A DNA stretch of 64,000 bases from Flaveria trinervia (GCA_025506515.1 CM046454.1:63505614-63569613), one strand, 5' to 3'; positions 1-11,547 are shown, numbered from the stretch's first letter. Translations and numbers: made by a program. The notes: generated by a model from the letters alone, not told the origin.

Positions 1-671
1 CATGGACCACTGTTCATGTTCATTAGAACATTCTAAAATATTTTCTATGTTATCATATTCCCCCGATTACCACTCTAATCATACCCAAACACGGATCTAA
101 CATACTAAGGGCACCTAAGCATGCTAAACATCACTAACCCATAGGTCAACTCTAAAACATACATACATACATCATTCGAACATAAGGCTGTAAACCAACG
201 GTTTCTTTCAAAATGTTTACTTAGTATGCATAATAGCCCCAAACCAGTTGAAAATCAGTAAACGAGGGGTTCTAGAAACTCACCTTGAGCAGCCTTTGAG
301 CAACACTCTTCCAGTTCAAGACCCACCTTCGATTTAGCTCTTGAATCTCGACAACAAACACTAAACACCAAGAACTTCGGTCAAGAACTTGAAACCCAGC
401 TGAAACCGAGCTCATAGAAGAGAAGACTTACCTTTGCAGCTGCTTCTTCCTTTTTCTCTCTCTAGAACCAGGGATCTCTCTCTCTTCTTTCTTCCTCCGA
501 GAGCAAAAGCAGCTTTCTGCTTTTGATATGGGCTACCATGCCTCCTTTAAACCTTAAAATAATAAGGTTTTGTACTTTGTACACTTTATCCCCCTCCACT
601 TGTGCTCATTATCTATACTTTCTATTTACTTTTCTTTTCCTTTCGTTTAAATAGAAATTCGGGGTGTTACA
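1..671 (-). mobile_element. Element 0: partial LTR (gypsy-like), window edge
   Basis: The block ends at 671 with GGGGTGTTACA, which on the minus strand reads TGTAACACCCC, a normal LTR start. To its right the LTR of chromovirus A begins abruptly inside its own sequence: base 672 matches about 10404 of the other A LTR. So this is the 5' end (minus orientation) of a different LTR inserted into A's 3' LTR. No coding sequence is visible. The line CTAGAAACTCACCTT near 275 resembles the equivalent positions of A's LTR, so it is probably a related gypsy family. The rest lies outside the window, so solo LTR versus full element cannot be decided. Confidence 0.7.
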
Positions 672-691
672 AGGACCCCATACATATGGTC

Positions 692-897
692 AATCACAAA
701 TATTGTACCCCTATGTGCATCCTTATGGGATATATAACCGCACACAGTTGAGCTAACAACCCCTCATTGGGTGTGAACCTCCATACATTTGCTTAATCAC
801 AAGGATTAAGTCCCGGTGTGCATCCACATGGGGTAGCTAACCCGCACACGGTTGAGCTAACACTCCACATTGAGTGTGAACCTCCATACATTTGCTT
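692..897. repeat. 103 bp tandem duplication in LTR A
   Basis: Two adjacent units, 692-794 and 795-897, each run from AATCACAA through TGTGCATCC, CCGCACAC, GTTGAGCTAAC and GTGTGAACCTCC to ATTTGCTT. The same pair is in the other LTR at 10424-10630, so the duplication predates insertion of element A. Confidence 0.88.
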
Positions 898-1250
898 GCA
901 AGACTTTCTTACGTTCATTCATTCATTAATGCATTCATTCTTCATTTCGTTCCTTTTTTCATTATCTTCCACTTTACGTTACATAATACTCTTCATTTCA
1001 TTCATTAACATTCATTGTAAAGCCATAGAAAGATAACATATAATAAAAGGAACATCATCATAAACAGTCCACATCATCATACAGAGCATCATCATTCATA
1101 CATAACATACATCATGCATAATCATACATCATAACATGCCCATCATACCATCTAAAAAGGTCAACTTACATAGCCCCCGGGAACCTCCCAAGTCAAAGCC
1201 TACATTTCCACTTTTCCCCAAAAAGTCAGAAAATAGTCTAAGTGTTCATC

Positions 1251-1384
1251 CGCATTTCTTTTTGTTTTTCCGCATTTCTTTTTGTTCTTCCGCATTTCTT
1301 TTTGTTCTTACGCATTTCTTTTTGTACTTCCGCATTTCTTTTTGTTCTTCCGCATTTCTTTTTGTTCTTCCGCATTTCTTTTTA
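1251..1384. repeat. 20 bp minisatellite, seven units, in 3' LTR of A
   Basis: Seven head-to-tail units of cgcatttctttttgttcttc begin at 1251, 1271, 1291, 1311, 1331, 1351 and 1371; the last runs into TTTTTACACTT. Long lysine-rich frames on the minus strand here are artefacts of the repeat. The other LTR of the element has about twelve units. Confidence 0.95.
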
Positions 1385-2112
1385 CACTTAGGCAATTTTC
1401 TAAATTCAGGCGTATGAACTACTCTTTGGGCGCATGAGTAGTCTAGGGCACACTTATCATCATAATTCGGTCCCCTAACACCATCTATCATGCTCTAAGC
1501 TTAAATCATACATTCTAATTCTTAGAAACACAACCATAACATCATCAAGCATGAACATCGATCAAAATCATACCATATTCGCAACATACACACATTCAAC
1601 ATACGGGTATGAAACCTAAGTTTTATAAAAAGTTCAATCATGCATCTCCAGCCCCGAAATCAGTTAAAAACATGTAAAAGAGAGGTTCTAGAACTCACAT
1701 TGCAGATCTTGAGTATGGCTTCTCCCCAAATCGTTTGTAATTGAGTTCAACCGCCTAGAAACCCACTAAAAACAATCACCCGAACACACACACAACACAC
1801 ATAAGCATACAACCGAGGCAATGCCAGTTTAAAACACTTAAAAACCATGAATTTCTTAGCTTGAATTCGACTTTTTAGCTCTTGTTCTTCAAAATCCGAA
1901 TCTGCACTTTCTATTTCTAAAAATATGATGATTTGGGGTTGTAAGAAGAGAGTGGGCAGCCATGCCCATTTTACCCACTTTTCCCACTTTTCCAACCTTT
2001 TGTCCTTTTTGACACTTTTTACCCCTTAACTTGGGTAAAATATCTTTTCTTTCTTTTTCTTCACTTTGTTCTTTCTTTCTTTCTTTAAGTTTAAAAATAA
2101 CCAGGTGTTACA

Positions 2113-2126
2113 AGTCCACCCCCTTA
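2113..2126 (-). other. Polypurine tract of chromovirus A
   Basis: Directly inside the 3' LTR the minus strand reads AAGGGGGTGGACT and then the LTR start TGTAACACC. This purine run is where plus-strand DNA synthesis is primed in LTR elements. Its position fixes the LTR boundary at 2112. Confidence 0.75.
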
Positions 2127-2147
2127 AATAGGTTTCGTCCCCGAAAC

Positions 2148-3480
2148 CTATTTTTCCTTGGACAAACGTGGGTAGTGCTGTCTAATTTCTTCTTCAGTCT
2201 CCCAAGTAGACTCGGATCCCATTCTGTGCTTCCACTGTACACGCACAAGAAGAACCACTTTATTTCTCAGCCTCTTCTCTTTTCGATCGATGATTGCCAT
2301 TGGTTGCTCCACATAATTGATCTGGTTCATCTACTTTGATATCCTCGAGTGGAACTATCATATCTTCATCTGCTAAACACTTTCTCAGATGAGATACATG
2401 GAATATCGGGTGAATTCCACTTGACTCATCTGGTAGTTCTAGTCTATAGGCCACGTCTCTTACTCGAGCAACGATTCGGAAAGACCCAATATACCTTGGG
2501 CTCAACTTGTCCCGCTTCCTGAATCGGATGATACCCTTCCAAGGTGAGACCTTCAACATAACCCGGTCACCCACTTGGAACTCAATCGGTCTGCGTCGTT
2601 TATCAGCGTACGACTTCTGTCTATCTTTGGCTGCTTTCATGAAGGCCTTGATCCTTTCAAGCTTTTTAGTCGTAGCCTCGATCACCTCCACGCTCCCTAA
2701 CTCTTTCTAACCAATATCACCCCAATAGACGAGTGTTCTGCATCTCCTACCGTATAGCATCTCATAAGGAGGCATACCAATACTGGCATGACATCTGTTG
2801 TTATATGAGAACTCAGCTAACGGTTAGTGGTAATCCCAACTTCCTCCAAAATCAATAACACAAGCACGAAGCATATCCTCCAACGTCTGAATGGTCCTTT
2901 CTGACTAACCATCTGTCTGAGGATGATAAGTCGTGCTAATATGCAACCTCGTCCCCACAGCATCGTGGAATTTCTTCCAAAATTTTGAGGTAAACCGGGT
3001 GTCACGATCAGACACAATAGACACCGGCACACCATGACAAGTTACAATCTCCTTGATGAATAGATCCGCCAACCTCTCAGATGAATATGTCTCGCAGATC
3101 GGTAAGAAGTGAGCATTCTTCGTCAAATGGTCAACTATCACCCATATGGCATCATACCCTTTCGGAGTACGTGGTAGCTTCGTAATGAAATCCATGGTGA
3201 TGTGCTCCCACTTCCATTCCGGTATATCCAAAGGTTGGATCTTCCCATACGAATTCTAATGCTCGGCCTTCACTTGTAGACATGTAAGGCATTTACCCAA
3301 TACTCCACCACATCACGCTTCATACCTGACCACCAATAGCCTTTCTTCATGTCTTGATACATTTTTGTGGCACCGGGATGAATGGAGTATCGAGTCTTGT
3401 GAGCTTCGTTCATAATCTTCATGCGTAGATCCCCATGATGAGGAATCCACATTCGTTCGAATCGGTCCTAACACCAAATG
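2148..3480 (-). pseudogene. Chromovirus A integrase with chromodomain, broken
   Basis: Reading leftwards: the zinc-binding H..H..C region (HKTRYSIHPGATKM, YWWSGMKRD; about 3270-3452), the catalytic core (WKWEHITMDFITKLPR, VSDRDTRFTSKFW, TTYHPQTDG; 2905-3231), the C-terminal part (DRQKSYADKRRRPIEF and FHVSHLRKCLADED; 2260-2691) and the chromodomain (about 2148-2330). It would insert the cDNA into chromatin. In-frame TAG stops at 3256-3258, 2905-2907 and 2707-2709 each replace an expected glutamine of the family, consistent with CAG to TAG change. Frameshifts separate the zinc region from RNase H and the integrase C-terminus from the chromodomain. Not functional. Confidence 0.92.
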
Positions 3481-4862
3481 TGTTTTCACCCAATTCCTCA
3501 ACCAGACCTCTCATTCTTTTTGAGTTAAGATGATCTTCTTTCAATGCTTCATCTTGAAACTCTTTAACTTGCTTTATCACATCGTAAGTCATGATTAACT
3601 GGTACGCTTTCACCCGAATCAGTTCGGGTCTCTCTTTTCGGCTAAGGGCATCTGCCACCATGTTGGCTTTGCCCAGATGGTAATGGATCTCGCAATCATG
3701 GTCCTTTATGAGCTCCAACCATCGTCTCGGTCTCATGTTTAGGTCCTTCTACTCAAAGAAGTATTCAGGCTCTTGTGGTCCGTGAATATGGTGCACTTTG
3801 TCCCGTAAAGGTAGTGTCTCCAAATCTTTAACGCAAAGACCACGACTGCTAGCTCCAAGTCATAAGTAGGATAATTGACCTCATGATCCTTCCTTCAACT
3901 GTCGGGATGCATAGGCCATAACCTTCCAATCTCTGCATTAAAACACACCCCAACCCCGAGTAGGAAGCATCAGAATAAACCACCAAATCTTCACTTTCAT
4001 TGGGTAATGACAGAACAAGAGCTTGAGTCAATCTCGCCTTCAATTCCTCGAACGACTTCTCTTGAGCTTGACCCCATACAAACTTCACATGTTTCCGGGT
4101 CAACTTAGTTAGTGGAGAAGCGATCTTAGAGAAGTCTTGGATAAATCTTCTATAGTAGCCTGCCAAACCCAAGAAGCTACGAATCTCGGATGGCGTCTTT
4201 GGAGACTTCCATTGCATCAACGCCTCCACCTTCACTGGATCCACCATGATCCCATCAGGATTCACCACATGACCCAAGAACTGTATCTCGTGCAACCAGA
4301 ACGCGCACTTGGAGAATTTAGCATACAACTTCTCCTTTCTCAAAGTCTCTAAAACCTCCCGAATGTTGCTGGCATGTTCATTCTCGCTCTTTGAATAAAT
4401 CAGGATATCATCAATAGACACAATCACTGATTTATCCAACATTGGCCGACACACTCGGTTCATCAAATCCATGAAAGCAGCTGGCGCGTTGGTCAAACCA
4501 AAAGACATGACAAGAAACTCGTAGTGACCATAACGCGTGCAAAATGTTTTAGGGATATCCTGCTCTTTCACCTTCAACTGAGGGTAGCTAGATTGAAGGT
4601 CTATCCTTGAAAACCAACTGGCCCCTTGAAGCTGATCAAACAAATCATGGATTCTCGGTAAGGGGTATCGGTTCTTCACTGTCAACTTGTTAAGCCCACG
4701 GTAGTCTATACACATCCTCATACTACCGTCATTCTTTTCACGAATAAGACCGGAGCACCCCAAGGAGAGATACTCTGTCTAATAAACCCCTTATCAAGTA
4801 GTTCTTGCAGTTGCCCCATAAGCTCCTTCATCTCTGTTGGAGCTAACCGATATGATGTTTTA
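3481..4862 (-). pseudogene. Chromovirus A reverse transcriptase and RNase H, broken
   Basis: The longest open piece, 3849-4763, holds RT fingers and palm: MCIDYRGLNKLTVKNRYPLP, FSRIDLQSSYPQL, FLVMSFGLTNAPAAFMDLMN, the catalytic IDD within VIVSIDDILIYSKS, then FLGHVVNPDGI and FLGLAGYYRRFI. The residue before IDD is serine where chromoviruses usually have phenylalanine. RNase H starts with LVVYSDAS inside the same piece and, after frameshifts near 3740-3900, ends with the typical ANMVADALSRKE at about 3630-3660. The RT N-terminus near 4760-4862 is in another frame. Decayed beyond function. Confidence 0.92.
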
Positions 4863-5468
4863 GCTACGGGTTGGGCACCGGTATCAAGTCAATCTGAAAC
4901 TCGATCTCTCTATCAGGTGGCACTCCTGGTAAGTCTTCGGGGAACACGTGTGGAAAGTCACACACAACCGGTACCTTAGACAGTTGTGGTGTTGGTGTAT
5001 CCACATCCTTTACATAAGCCAAGTAGGCGCTACACCCACGCCTCATGCACTTTCCGCCACCGCCATTGAAATTACTTCAGGATCATCATGACCCGATCCC
5101 CATGAATCGTTACCGAACTCCCGTCTGGCGCTGTCAACTGAATCATCTTCTTGCGACACACAATGTTCGCCTTGAATTCCGCTAACCAATCCATCCCAAG
5201 AACCAAATCGAAACTACCAAAGGTCATCACAAAGGGTCTAACCGGGAATTTGTGACCTTCTAATTCCACGTCACAACCCTCTATCATCTCCGAAATTCTG
5301 GTAGACTTACTGTAACGGTTTCTACATCAAAGGGCGCATCAACACTCCTACTACTAACATGCAGTTTAGCACAGAAAGCAGCAGAAACGTACTGGACACA
5401 ATATCAAGGTCCGTCCTAGCTTCCTCCTGCGTCATCGTGAATGCCTTGGCGCTCGCCCTTGATCCTTC
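4863..5468 (-). pseudogene. Chromovirus A protease remnant and protease-RT linker
   Basis: 4864-5046 carries the linker seen before chromovirus RT (VVCDFPHVFPEDLPGVPPDREIEF). 5072-5287 carries the protease C-terminal half (DLVLGMDWLAEFKANI). I cannot find the DTG/DSG catalytic triad that should lie upstream: sequence runs from an NCMLV-like stretch near 5360 straight into an unrelated frame, so the active site seems deleted. Copia B interrupts the frame just upstream at 5468/8287. Confidence 0.8.
5464..5468. other. Target site duplication of copia B, left (CCTTC)
   Basis: CCTTC precedes the LTR start TGTAGGATTC and recurs at 8282-8286 right after the LTR end CCCGTCA, giving the 5 bp duplication expected of copia integration. 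Confidence 0.93.
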
Positions 5469-5696
5469 TGTAGGATTCTGTATGCCCAAGACACGTAGAA
5501 TATTGATGCGGTTAGTACGTCATGATCCAAGTCGGGTTATACCCAATAACAAGCTTAGCAAACACCAATTAATATTTAATTGATGATATGATCATGCAAT
5601 TAAATATTTACACCAATTTAGAAAATGAGTTTTCTAAATAAATTGCATAAGAGATGGAACAAATTATAAGGATAATTTGTTGATGAGTTTATTATT
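5469..5696 (+). repeat. 5' LTR remnant of copia B
   Basis: Matches the first 228 bp of the 3' LTR starting at 7142, then ends where RNase H-coding sequence begins. The joint shares TATT between LTR and pol. Confidence 0.9.
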
Positions 5697-6368
5697 ATTG
5701 GATCCATCATGTATGCGATGATATGCACTCGACCGGACGTGTCATGCGCCTTAAGCATGACAAGCCGATACCAGCAAAATCCTGGAAACAGTCATTGGAT
5801 GGGTGTTAAGAACATACTTAAGTACCTAAGGAGGACAAGAGATATGTTTCTAATCTATGGATCTGGTGATGAGGAACTCGTTGTAAAAGGTTACACGGAT
5901 GCGAGTTTCCAAACCGATCGTGACGATTCACGGTCACAATCGGGATATATTTCCATTCTGAATGGAGGAGCGGTCTCTTGGAAGAGCTTCAAGCAGGATG
6001 TGGTGGAACTATCAACTACAGAATCAGAATACGTCGCCTCCTCATTGGCAACTCAAGAAGCTGCATGGTTAAAGAAATTCATTGCCGATCTAGGGGTTGT
6101 CCCTTCCATTCAGGACCCCCTAGAGATCTTTTGTGATAACGAGGGTGCGATTGCTCAAATCAAGGAACTCCGTGCTCATCAAAAGACTAGGCACATTGAG
6201 CGGAGATTCAACTACATACGAGATGAAGTTGAAAAGGGAAAGATATGTATTCGCAAAGTTCACATGGATCAAAAATTTTGCGGACCTCTCACGAAGCTCC
6301 TTGAAAAGGCAAAGCATGAAGGTCATACTTGTGCTATGGGACTTCGATATTCTAGTGATTGGATTTGA
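5697..6368 (+). pseudogene. Copia B: RT tail and RNase H fragment
   Basis: An open frame of 219 residues starting inside pol, ending at TGA 6366-6368. It contains the RT-RNase H joint (YAMICTRPDVSCAL), the RNase H aspartate (YTDASFQTD), the glutamate (LSTTESEYVA) and the second aspartate (FCDNEGAIAQI), then the pol C-terminus GLRYSSDWI. The frame is uninterrupted, but it lacks its own start and everything upstream. It keeps CAG at the codon (KQDVVELST) where copia C has TAG, so it shows the ancestral reading there. The expected HTDKNIADPLTK motif has changed to HMDQKFCGPLTK. Confidence 0.93.
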
Positions 6369-7141
6369 TCTGTAAATTTTGTATTTGGACATCTGGAACT
6401 CTTTATTATTTGAATGAAGTTATTTGATTATAATGTTTTAATTAATGTTCAAATTTAGCATGTTTAATCCATGAGTAAATTGTTTACTCTAAATGTCTGT
6501 AGTCGTTCATACTTGTGGGAACAAGTGTGAGGGTAGACTATTATGAACTTGGATTGGTTGATATTCATAAGGATGATATAGAGCAATGGGTTGCTACCAA
6601 GGTTCATAGATATTTGTGGGATACAAATATTGGACTAACCCGCATCTCAAATTTTACTTCATGGAATCTTATTGATTGATCATAAGTAAATTTGAGTAAA
6701 GGCGAATATCATTTGGTATCCTCTGACCTGAGATACATATTGGGTTTTGATATTCACCAAGTATTATACCTTGAGCTAATTCTTGACTGTCCTGAAATAG
6801 TGAACAGTACATAAGGGTATGTTCAGGTATAACACGAGGTGTTTGTGAGAAACGTATGTAGTCAAGATGGAATTTGTTCCTCTTATTCATTGAGAGCAAG
6901 ATGTCTAAGGCCTGATTAAGTTAAATAAACAAGGAATGATTATTTTGTGTCCTTGGATTTAACATGACATCTGAAACAAAAGGATATATGATTGATTCAC
7001 CTAAATCATTTCAAGTAGGGTACTTGAATGGGATGCTGTTATTGAATGGCTATAAGTCATGCGTATTAAGGGTAGTAACCGTTGTTAGGCGGTATTTACT
7101 GCTTGCATCAATTTTCTATGAATCTTGGGCAAGTGGGAGAT
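6369..7141 (+). other. 3' noncoding region and polypurine tract of copia B
   Basis: About 770 bp between the pol stop and the 3' LTR, colinear with 38654-39428 of copia C. Ends in GCAAGTGGGAGAT, the purine tract directly before the LTR. No coding signal; short frames here are chance. Confidence 0.85.
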
Positions 7142-8281
7142 TGTAGGATTCTGTATGCCCAAGACACGTAAAATATTGATGCGGTTAGTACGTCATGATC
7201 CAAGTCGGGTTATACCCAATAACAAGCTTAGCAAACACCAATTAATATTTAATTGATGATATGATCATGCAATTAAATATTTACACCAATTTAGAAAATG
7301 GGTTTTCTAAATAAATTGCATATGAGATGGAACAAATTATAAGGATAATTTGTTGATGAGTTTATTGTTATTCTTGTCATTTAAAAGGGGTTTAAATAAC
7401 ACTAATAACATATGTGTGTACTTTAATTAAATTGTTTAATTAAAGAACACATATGTCACAATTATAAAATAAGTCTAGATGGTGACCTTTTATTGTGTGA
7501 TAAATGACTAGTTAAAATATGTTGTGTGTTACAAAATTTAAAGGAGGGAAACTCTTTTAAATCCTCTCCTTTGGCCGCCCCCTCCTTAGCATTCATTGGA
7601 CCTTTTTTGTCTTGTAAAACACACAAACATTTAACTAGTCTTGGGGTCTTCCACAATCTCATCAATCTTATTTTTGCATGCAACAAAAACACCTCATTCT
7701 CTCTCTCTAAATTTCGAAACAAGGCAGCAGCCTTTAGAGGTCTTTGGAGAACGATTTTGGTGTTCATTTGGTGGTGTTCTTCCTAACAAGAAGGGGTCTT
7801 TCAAAGAGCTTGGGGTATACACACTTGAGGGTTCCTCCTCTTGGAACCTTGGTCGTTTTCTTCCTCCCATTTCTCACGATTTTGAAGCCTGCTGGCAGCT
7901 TACCTTTTGGGTTTTTGGTGTCCAAGAACAAGCACTAAGATTCCTACTTAGAGCCTTGTGGAAATGAGCACTTGAGAACTTCTAAGCTTGAAGTTTTGGC
8001 CATATTTTAGCCTCCTATCTTCTATCTTTGGTCGACTTTTAGCTGCTGAAAGAGGTAGTTTGGCAGCCCCTTTGTGGCTGTCATATTGTGTTGTTTTATA
8101 TACATTTAGCATGTTATTCACATATATGATCATTTGTTTTATGGGTTTGTTTTTTCACTTGTATGGTCACTTAAAGAACATATTTTTCAGCTTATAAAAT
8201 CGGTTTTAAAGCTATATATCCGCTGCGTTTTCTGAAAGTTTAAATGGTTAAACTTGGTTTTATGTTCTAACAAACCCGTCA
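7142..8281 (+). repeat. 3' LTR of copia B (1140 bp)
   Basis: Begins TGTAGGATTC and ends CAAACCCGTCA, followed by the duplication CCTTC. It resembles the 987 bp LTR of copia C over its first 250 bp and last 250 bp (for example CCGCTGCGTTTTC near the end); the middle is more divergent and longer. Confidence 0.92.
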
Positions 8282-8286
8282 CCTTC

Positions 8287-9508
8287 ACCTCCAGTTTTCT
8301 TCACACCAGAACCCTCAGCCCTCGGCTTCTTACAATCCCTACTCATATGACCACTTTCCCATAGTTGAAACACCTCATACCCCCACAGTCTCTAGCCATA
8401 TGACCAGGCTTCTCACACTTGAAACAGATGTTTGACCCCCACTTGCATTCCCTGAATGCTCTTTCCCACATTTGCCACACCTCTTCTATCCTGCCCCTGA
8501 TGTGACCATACGACGGTCATCCACTCGTGCCTTCTTGTTACCTGTCGAGGTATCACCCCGACCAAACCTCTTCCCATTCCAGTTCCGATCACCACCACCC
8601 TTCTTGTTCACCTCAGCCACCACCTCTCGCTCGTCATACAATCTTCCCGTCAAATCAACTGCCGACCTAATGTGCTCGGTCGAGTAGCGATCATGTGCCT
8701 ATGGATATCCGTCGGAAAACCCTGAACATACCTCTTGATTTTTTGTGATAAGGGTGTCACTTGGTCTGGCACCAGACGTGCCATCTCATGGAATTTGGTG
8801 GTGTACTGCTGATATGTCATCGTTCCCGCCTCTAACTGCAGGAACTCCCTTTCCACCTTATCCATTTTCCTGTGAGGACAAACTCCTTGATCACCAACTT
8901 CTTCAGTTCAGACCATCTCATCCTCCCGATAGACCTGCTACCCTCAGCTTGGACAATGTTGTCCCACCAGCATAAAGCTTAGTCCATGAAAGAATGGGCA
9001 ACAAACTTTACTTTCTGATCCTAGACTCGCTGATATTTAAAACAGCCTCCATTTCTCTCACCCACCGGTGAGCTGCAGCAGTAGTGCCATTACCATCGAA
9101 AGTAGGGGGCTTGCATCGTTGAAATGCCCCGTCGTTACAGCCTCGTGCCACCTCTGGCACAAGCTATTCTTCTTCCTCTTCCTCGTCATTAGAGAGAATC
9201 GTTTCAGTCTCGAGTTGTCTTCTTTCGCCCGTAGGTCTACTTCTTTCCTCCCTCTCCCCCTCCCGTACAGATTTAATCACTTCAGTCACTACAGACGGTA
9301 AGATTGTCTGCATGAGTTGATGAACTTCTTCCACAACTGCCTCTTTTACTGAGGCTCTTAGATTGGTGCTCTCATCATCACCCTCTGGATGAGGGGCCTC
9401 GGGTTCTTCATGAACCACCTTTTCGACTCTGGGTCTTCCCCCCTTGGGTCACGGTTCAGCACCACGACCTCCACTACGTGAAGCTTTCGAAGATCTACCA
9501 CCGGCCAT
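8287..9508 (-). pseudogene. Chromovirus A gag, broken
   Basis: The start ATG on the minus strand is at 9506-9508 (MAGGRSSKAS), about 335 bp inside the primer site. A stop at 9449-9451 lies in the same frame as the next piece, 9164-9418, an acidic N-terminal region. The capsid-like part includes the piece 8650-8865 (FLQLEAGTMTYQQYTTKFHEMARLVP). A zinc knuckle CFKCEKPGHMARDC is intact at 8385-8426; a second knuckle just after it has lost a cysteine (CFNY) and is frameshifted. Gag would form the virus-like particle and package RNA. Copia B follows, cutting gag from protease. Confidence 0.9.
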
Positions 9509-9841
9509 TCACACACACACTGAAAGATTCAAACACCAACACGGTCATTCAAGGGAACAACTTAGTTTATGTCAAGTATAGTAAGTCTCTAATTAAAGTG
9601 GCCAGTTGTGATTAGCCACTTACTTTACTCTTCATATCCCAAGCATTACCTGTCCTGACTACATCGATATTTAAATCTACAAACAACACATAACCACATA
9701 AATTGTGCACGTAATACCAGTTAACATTACAAAAATACCTGATTGCATGCAGTTACTCAGATTGGCATCCCTTCCCTTTCCGTCCCATTCTCAGCTTAAG
9801 TTAAGGTTTATTTTGAAAATTACACATTTCACTTAAACTTT
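9509..9841 (-). other. Leader of chromovirus A between primer site and gag
   Basis: Noncoding sequence with a CA repeat (ACACACACAC near 9511). Nothing else recognised. Confidence 0.7.
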
Positions 9842-9854
9842 GGCTCTAATACCA
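9842..9854 (-). other. Primer binding site of chromovirus A
   Basis: The minus strand reads TGGTATTAGAGCC, three bases inside the 5' LTR end. One mismatch from the initiator tRNA-Met primer site TGGTATCAGAGCC. Fixes the orientation of the element. Confidence 0.9.
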
Positions 9855-10423
9855 ACTTGTAAGGCCCCGTTCCTAGGACGCTTACAGCTGGCTAATCATC
9901 GCACATAAAACATATACTTACATTTATACTTCATAAAACATCGCAGCGGAACATTAACACACCCATATCATTATAATCACTTTTTCAAAATAATAATAAT
10001 ACATTGTTGACAGGTTACAAAATATCATTGTTTGCATTACATCAAAAAACATCATATTTCTATCAAATGGATGCCATCCAAAAATGCCAAGTAGCTGCCT
10101 CATACCATCCTCAGCAATGCTCTCCCGCCAACTAGAAAATGCATAAAAATTCAGCGTTGCTAAGTGAGTTCTAGTTTTATACTAAAACATACTATATCAT
10201 TCGCTTAAAACCGTGCTTCACCTTCTTTCAAATCATACCAGGCTTTAAAACGTAATCACACATCATACGTACACATAGAAAATAGTTATTATCTTCATCA
10301 TCATTCATTTCGTACTTTTATTATCTTTCATTTTCATTTGGGCCCTGTCATGTGCTTAAACCTCCTCTAGAGCACCAAGCAATTCATCTAGGGTTAAGCA
10401 ACAAGGACCCCATACATATGCTC

Positions 10424-10630
10424 AATCACAAAGATTGAACCCCTGTGTGCATCCTCATGGGGTATATAACCCGCACACAGTTGAGCTGACAACCCCTCAT
10501 TGGGTGTGAACCTCTATACATTTGCTTAATCACATGGATTAAGTCCCAGTGTGCATCCACATGGGGTAGCTAACCCGCACATGGTTGAGCTAACACTCCG
10601 CATTGAGTGTGAACCTCCATACATTTGCTT
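10424..10630. repeat. 103 bp tandem duplication in 5' LTR of A
   Basis: Units 10424-10527 and 10528-10630, the same pair as 692-897 in the other LTR. Confidence 0.88.
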
Positions 10631-10984
10631 GCAAGACCTTCTTACGTTCATTCGTTCATTAATGCATGCATTCTTCATTTCATTCCTCTTTTCATTATCT
10701 TCCACTTTACGTTACATAATACTTTTCATTTCATTCATTAACATTCATTGTAAAGCCATAGAAAGATAACATATAATAAAAGGAACATCATCATAAACTG
10801 TCCACATCATCATATAGAGGATCATCATTCATACATAACATACATCATGCATAATCATACATTATAACATGCCCATCATACCATCTAAAAAAGTCAACTT
10901 ACATAGCCCCTGGGAACCTCCCAAGTCAAAGGCTACATTTCTACTTTTCCCCAAACAACTCAGAAAATATTCTAAGTGTTCATC

Positions 10985-11220
10985 CGTATTTCCCTTTTTG
11001 TTCTTCCGCATTTCTTTTTGTTCTTCTGCATATCTTTTTGTTCTTCCGTATTTCTTTTTGTTCTTCTGCATTTCTTTTTGTTCTTCCGCATTTCTTTTTG
11101 TTCTTCTGCATATCTTTTCGTTCTTCCATATTTCTTTTTGTTCTTCTGCATTTCTTTTTGTTCTTCCGCATTTCTTTTTGTTCTTCCGCATTTCTTTTTG
11201 TTCTTCCGCATTTCTTTTTA
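10985..11220. repeat. 20 bp minisatellite, about twelve units, in 5' LTR of A
   Basis: Units vary between cgcatttctt, tgcatttctt, cgtatttctt and tgcatatctt followed by tttgttcttc. Units three to six and seven to ten have nearly the same order of variants, which points to a four-unit (80 bp) duplication. The partner LTR has seven units. Confidence 0.93.
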
Positions 11221-11547
11221 CACTTAGGCAGTTTTCTAAATTCAGGCGTATGAACTACTGTTTGGGCCATGAGCAGTCTAGGGCACACTTATCATCATAA
11301 TTCGGTCCCCAAACACAATCTATCATGCTCTAAGCTTAAATCATACATTCTAGGCCTTAGAAACACAACCATAACATCATCAAGCATGAACATAGATCAA
11401 AATCACACCATACTCGCAATATACACACATTCAACATACGGGTATGAAACCCAAGTTTTATAAAAATTCAATCATGCATCTCTAGCCCCAAAATTAGTTA
11501 AAAACATGTAAAAAGAGGTTCTAGAACTCACCTTTGCAGCTCTTGAG

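Larger units (their letters stand above)
672..2112 (-). repeat. 3' LTR of chromovirus A (truncated)
   Basis: Aligns with 10404-11552 plus 24100-24485, the 5' LTR without sirevirus D. The LTR end CTTACA is missing because element 0 interrupts at 671/672. It holds a two-copy 103 bp repeat, a 20 bp minisatellite with seven units, and on the minus strand starts TGTAACACCTGG at 2112. No host gene is present. Confidence 0.9.
5469..8281 (+). mobile_element. Copia B: internally deleted Ty1/copia element
   Basis: Bounded by the 5 bp duplication CCTTC. It has only 228 bp of the 5' LTR (5469 to about 5696), fused directly to the C-terminal part of pol, then a 3' noncoding region and a full 3' LTR (7142-8281). 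The primer site, gag, protease, integrase and most of RT are gone. It belongs to the same family group as copia C (RNase H and 3' region closely similar), though the LTR starts differ (TGTAGGATTCTG versus TGTTAGATTTTA). It can only be mobilised in trans, if at all. Confidence 0.93.

Noticed and set aside
1136..1491. Overlapping lysine-rich and phenylalanine-rich open frames
   Set aside because: They arise from the 20 bp minisatellite read on both strands; no start context, homology or conservation beyond the repeat. The same applies to 10862-11300.
10985..11220. CRISPR-like array
   Set aside because: The units are directly contiguous without unique spacers; it is a eukaryotic LTR minisatellite.
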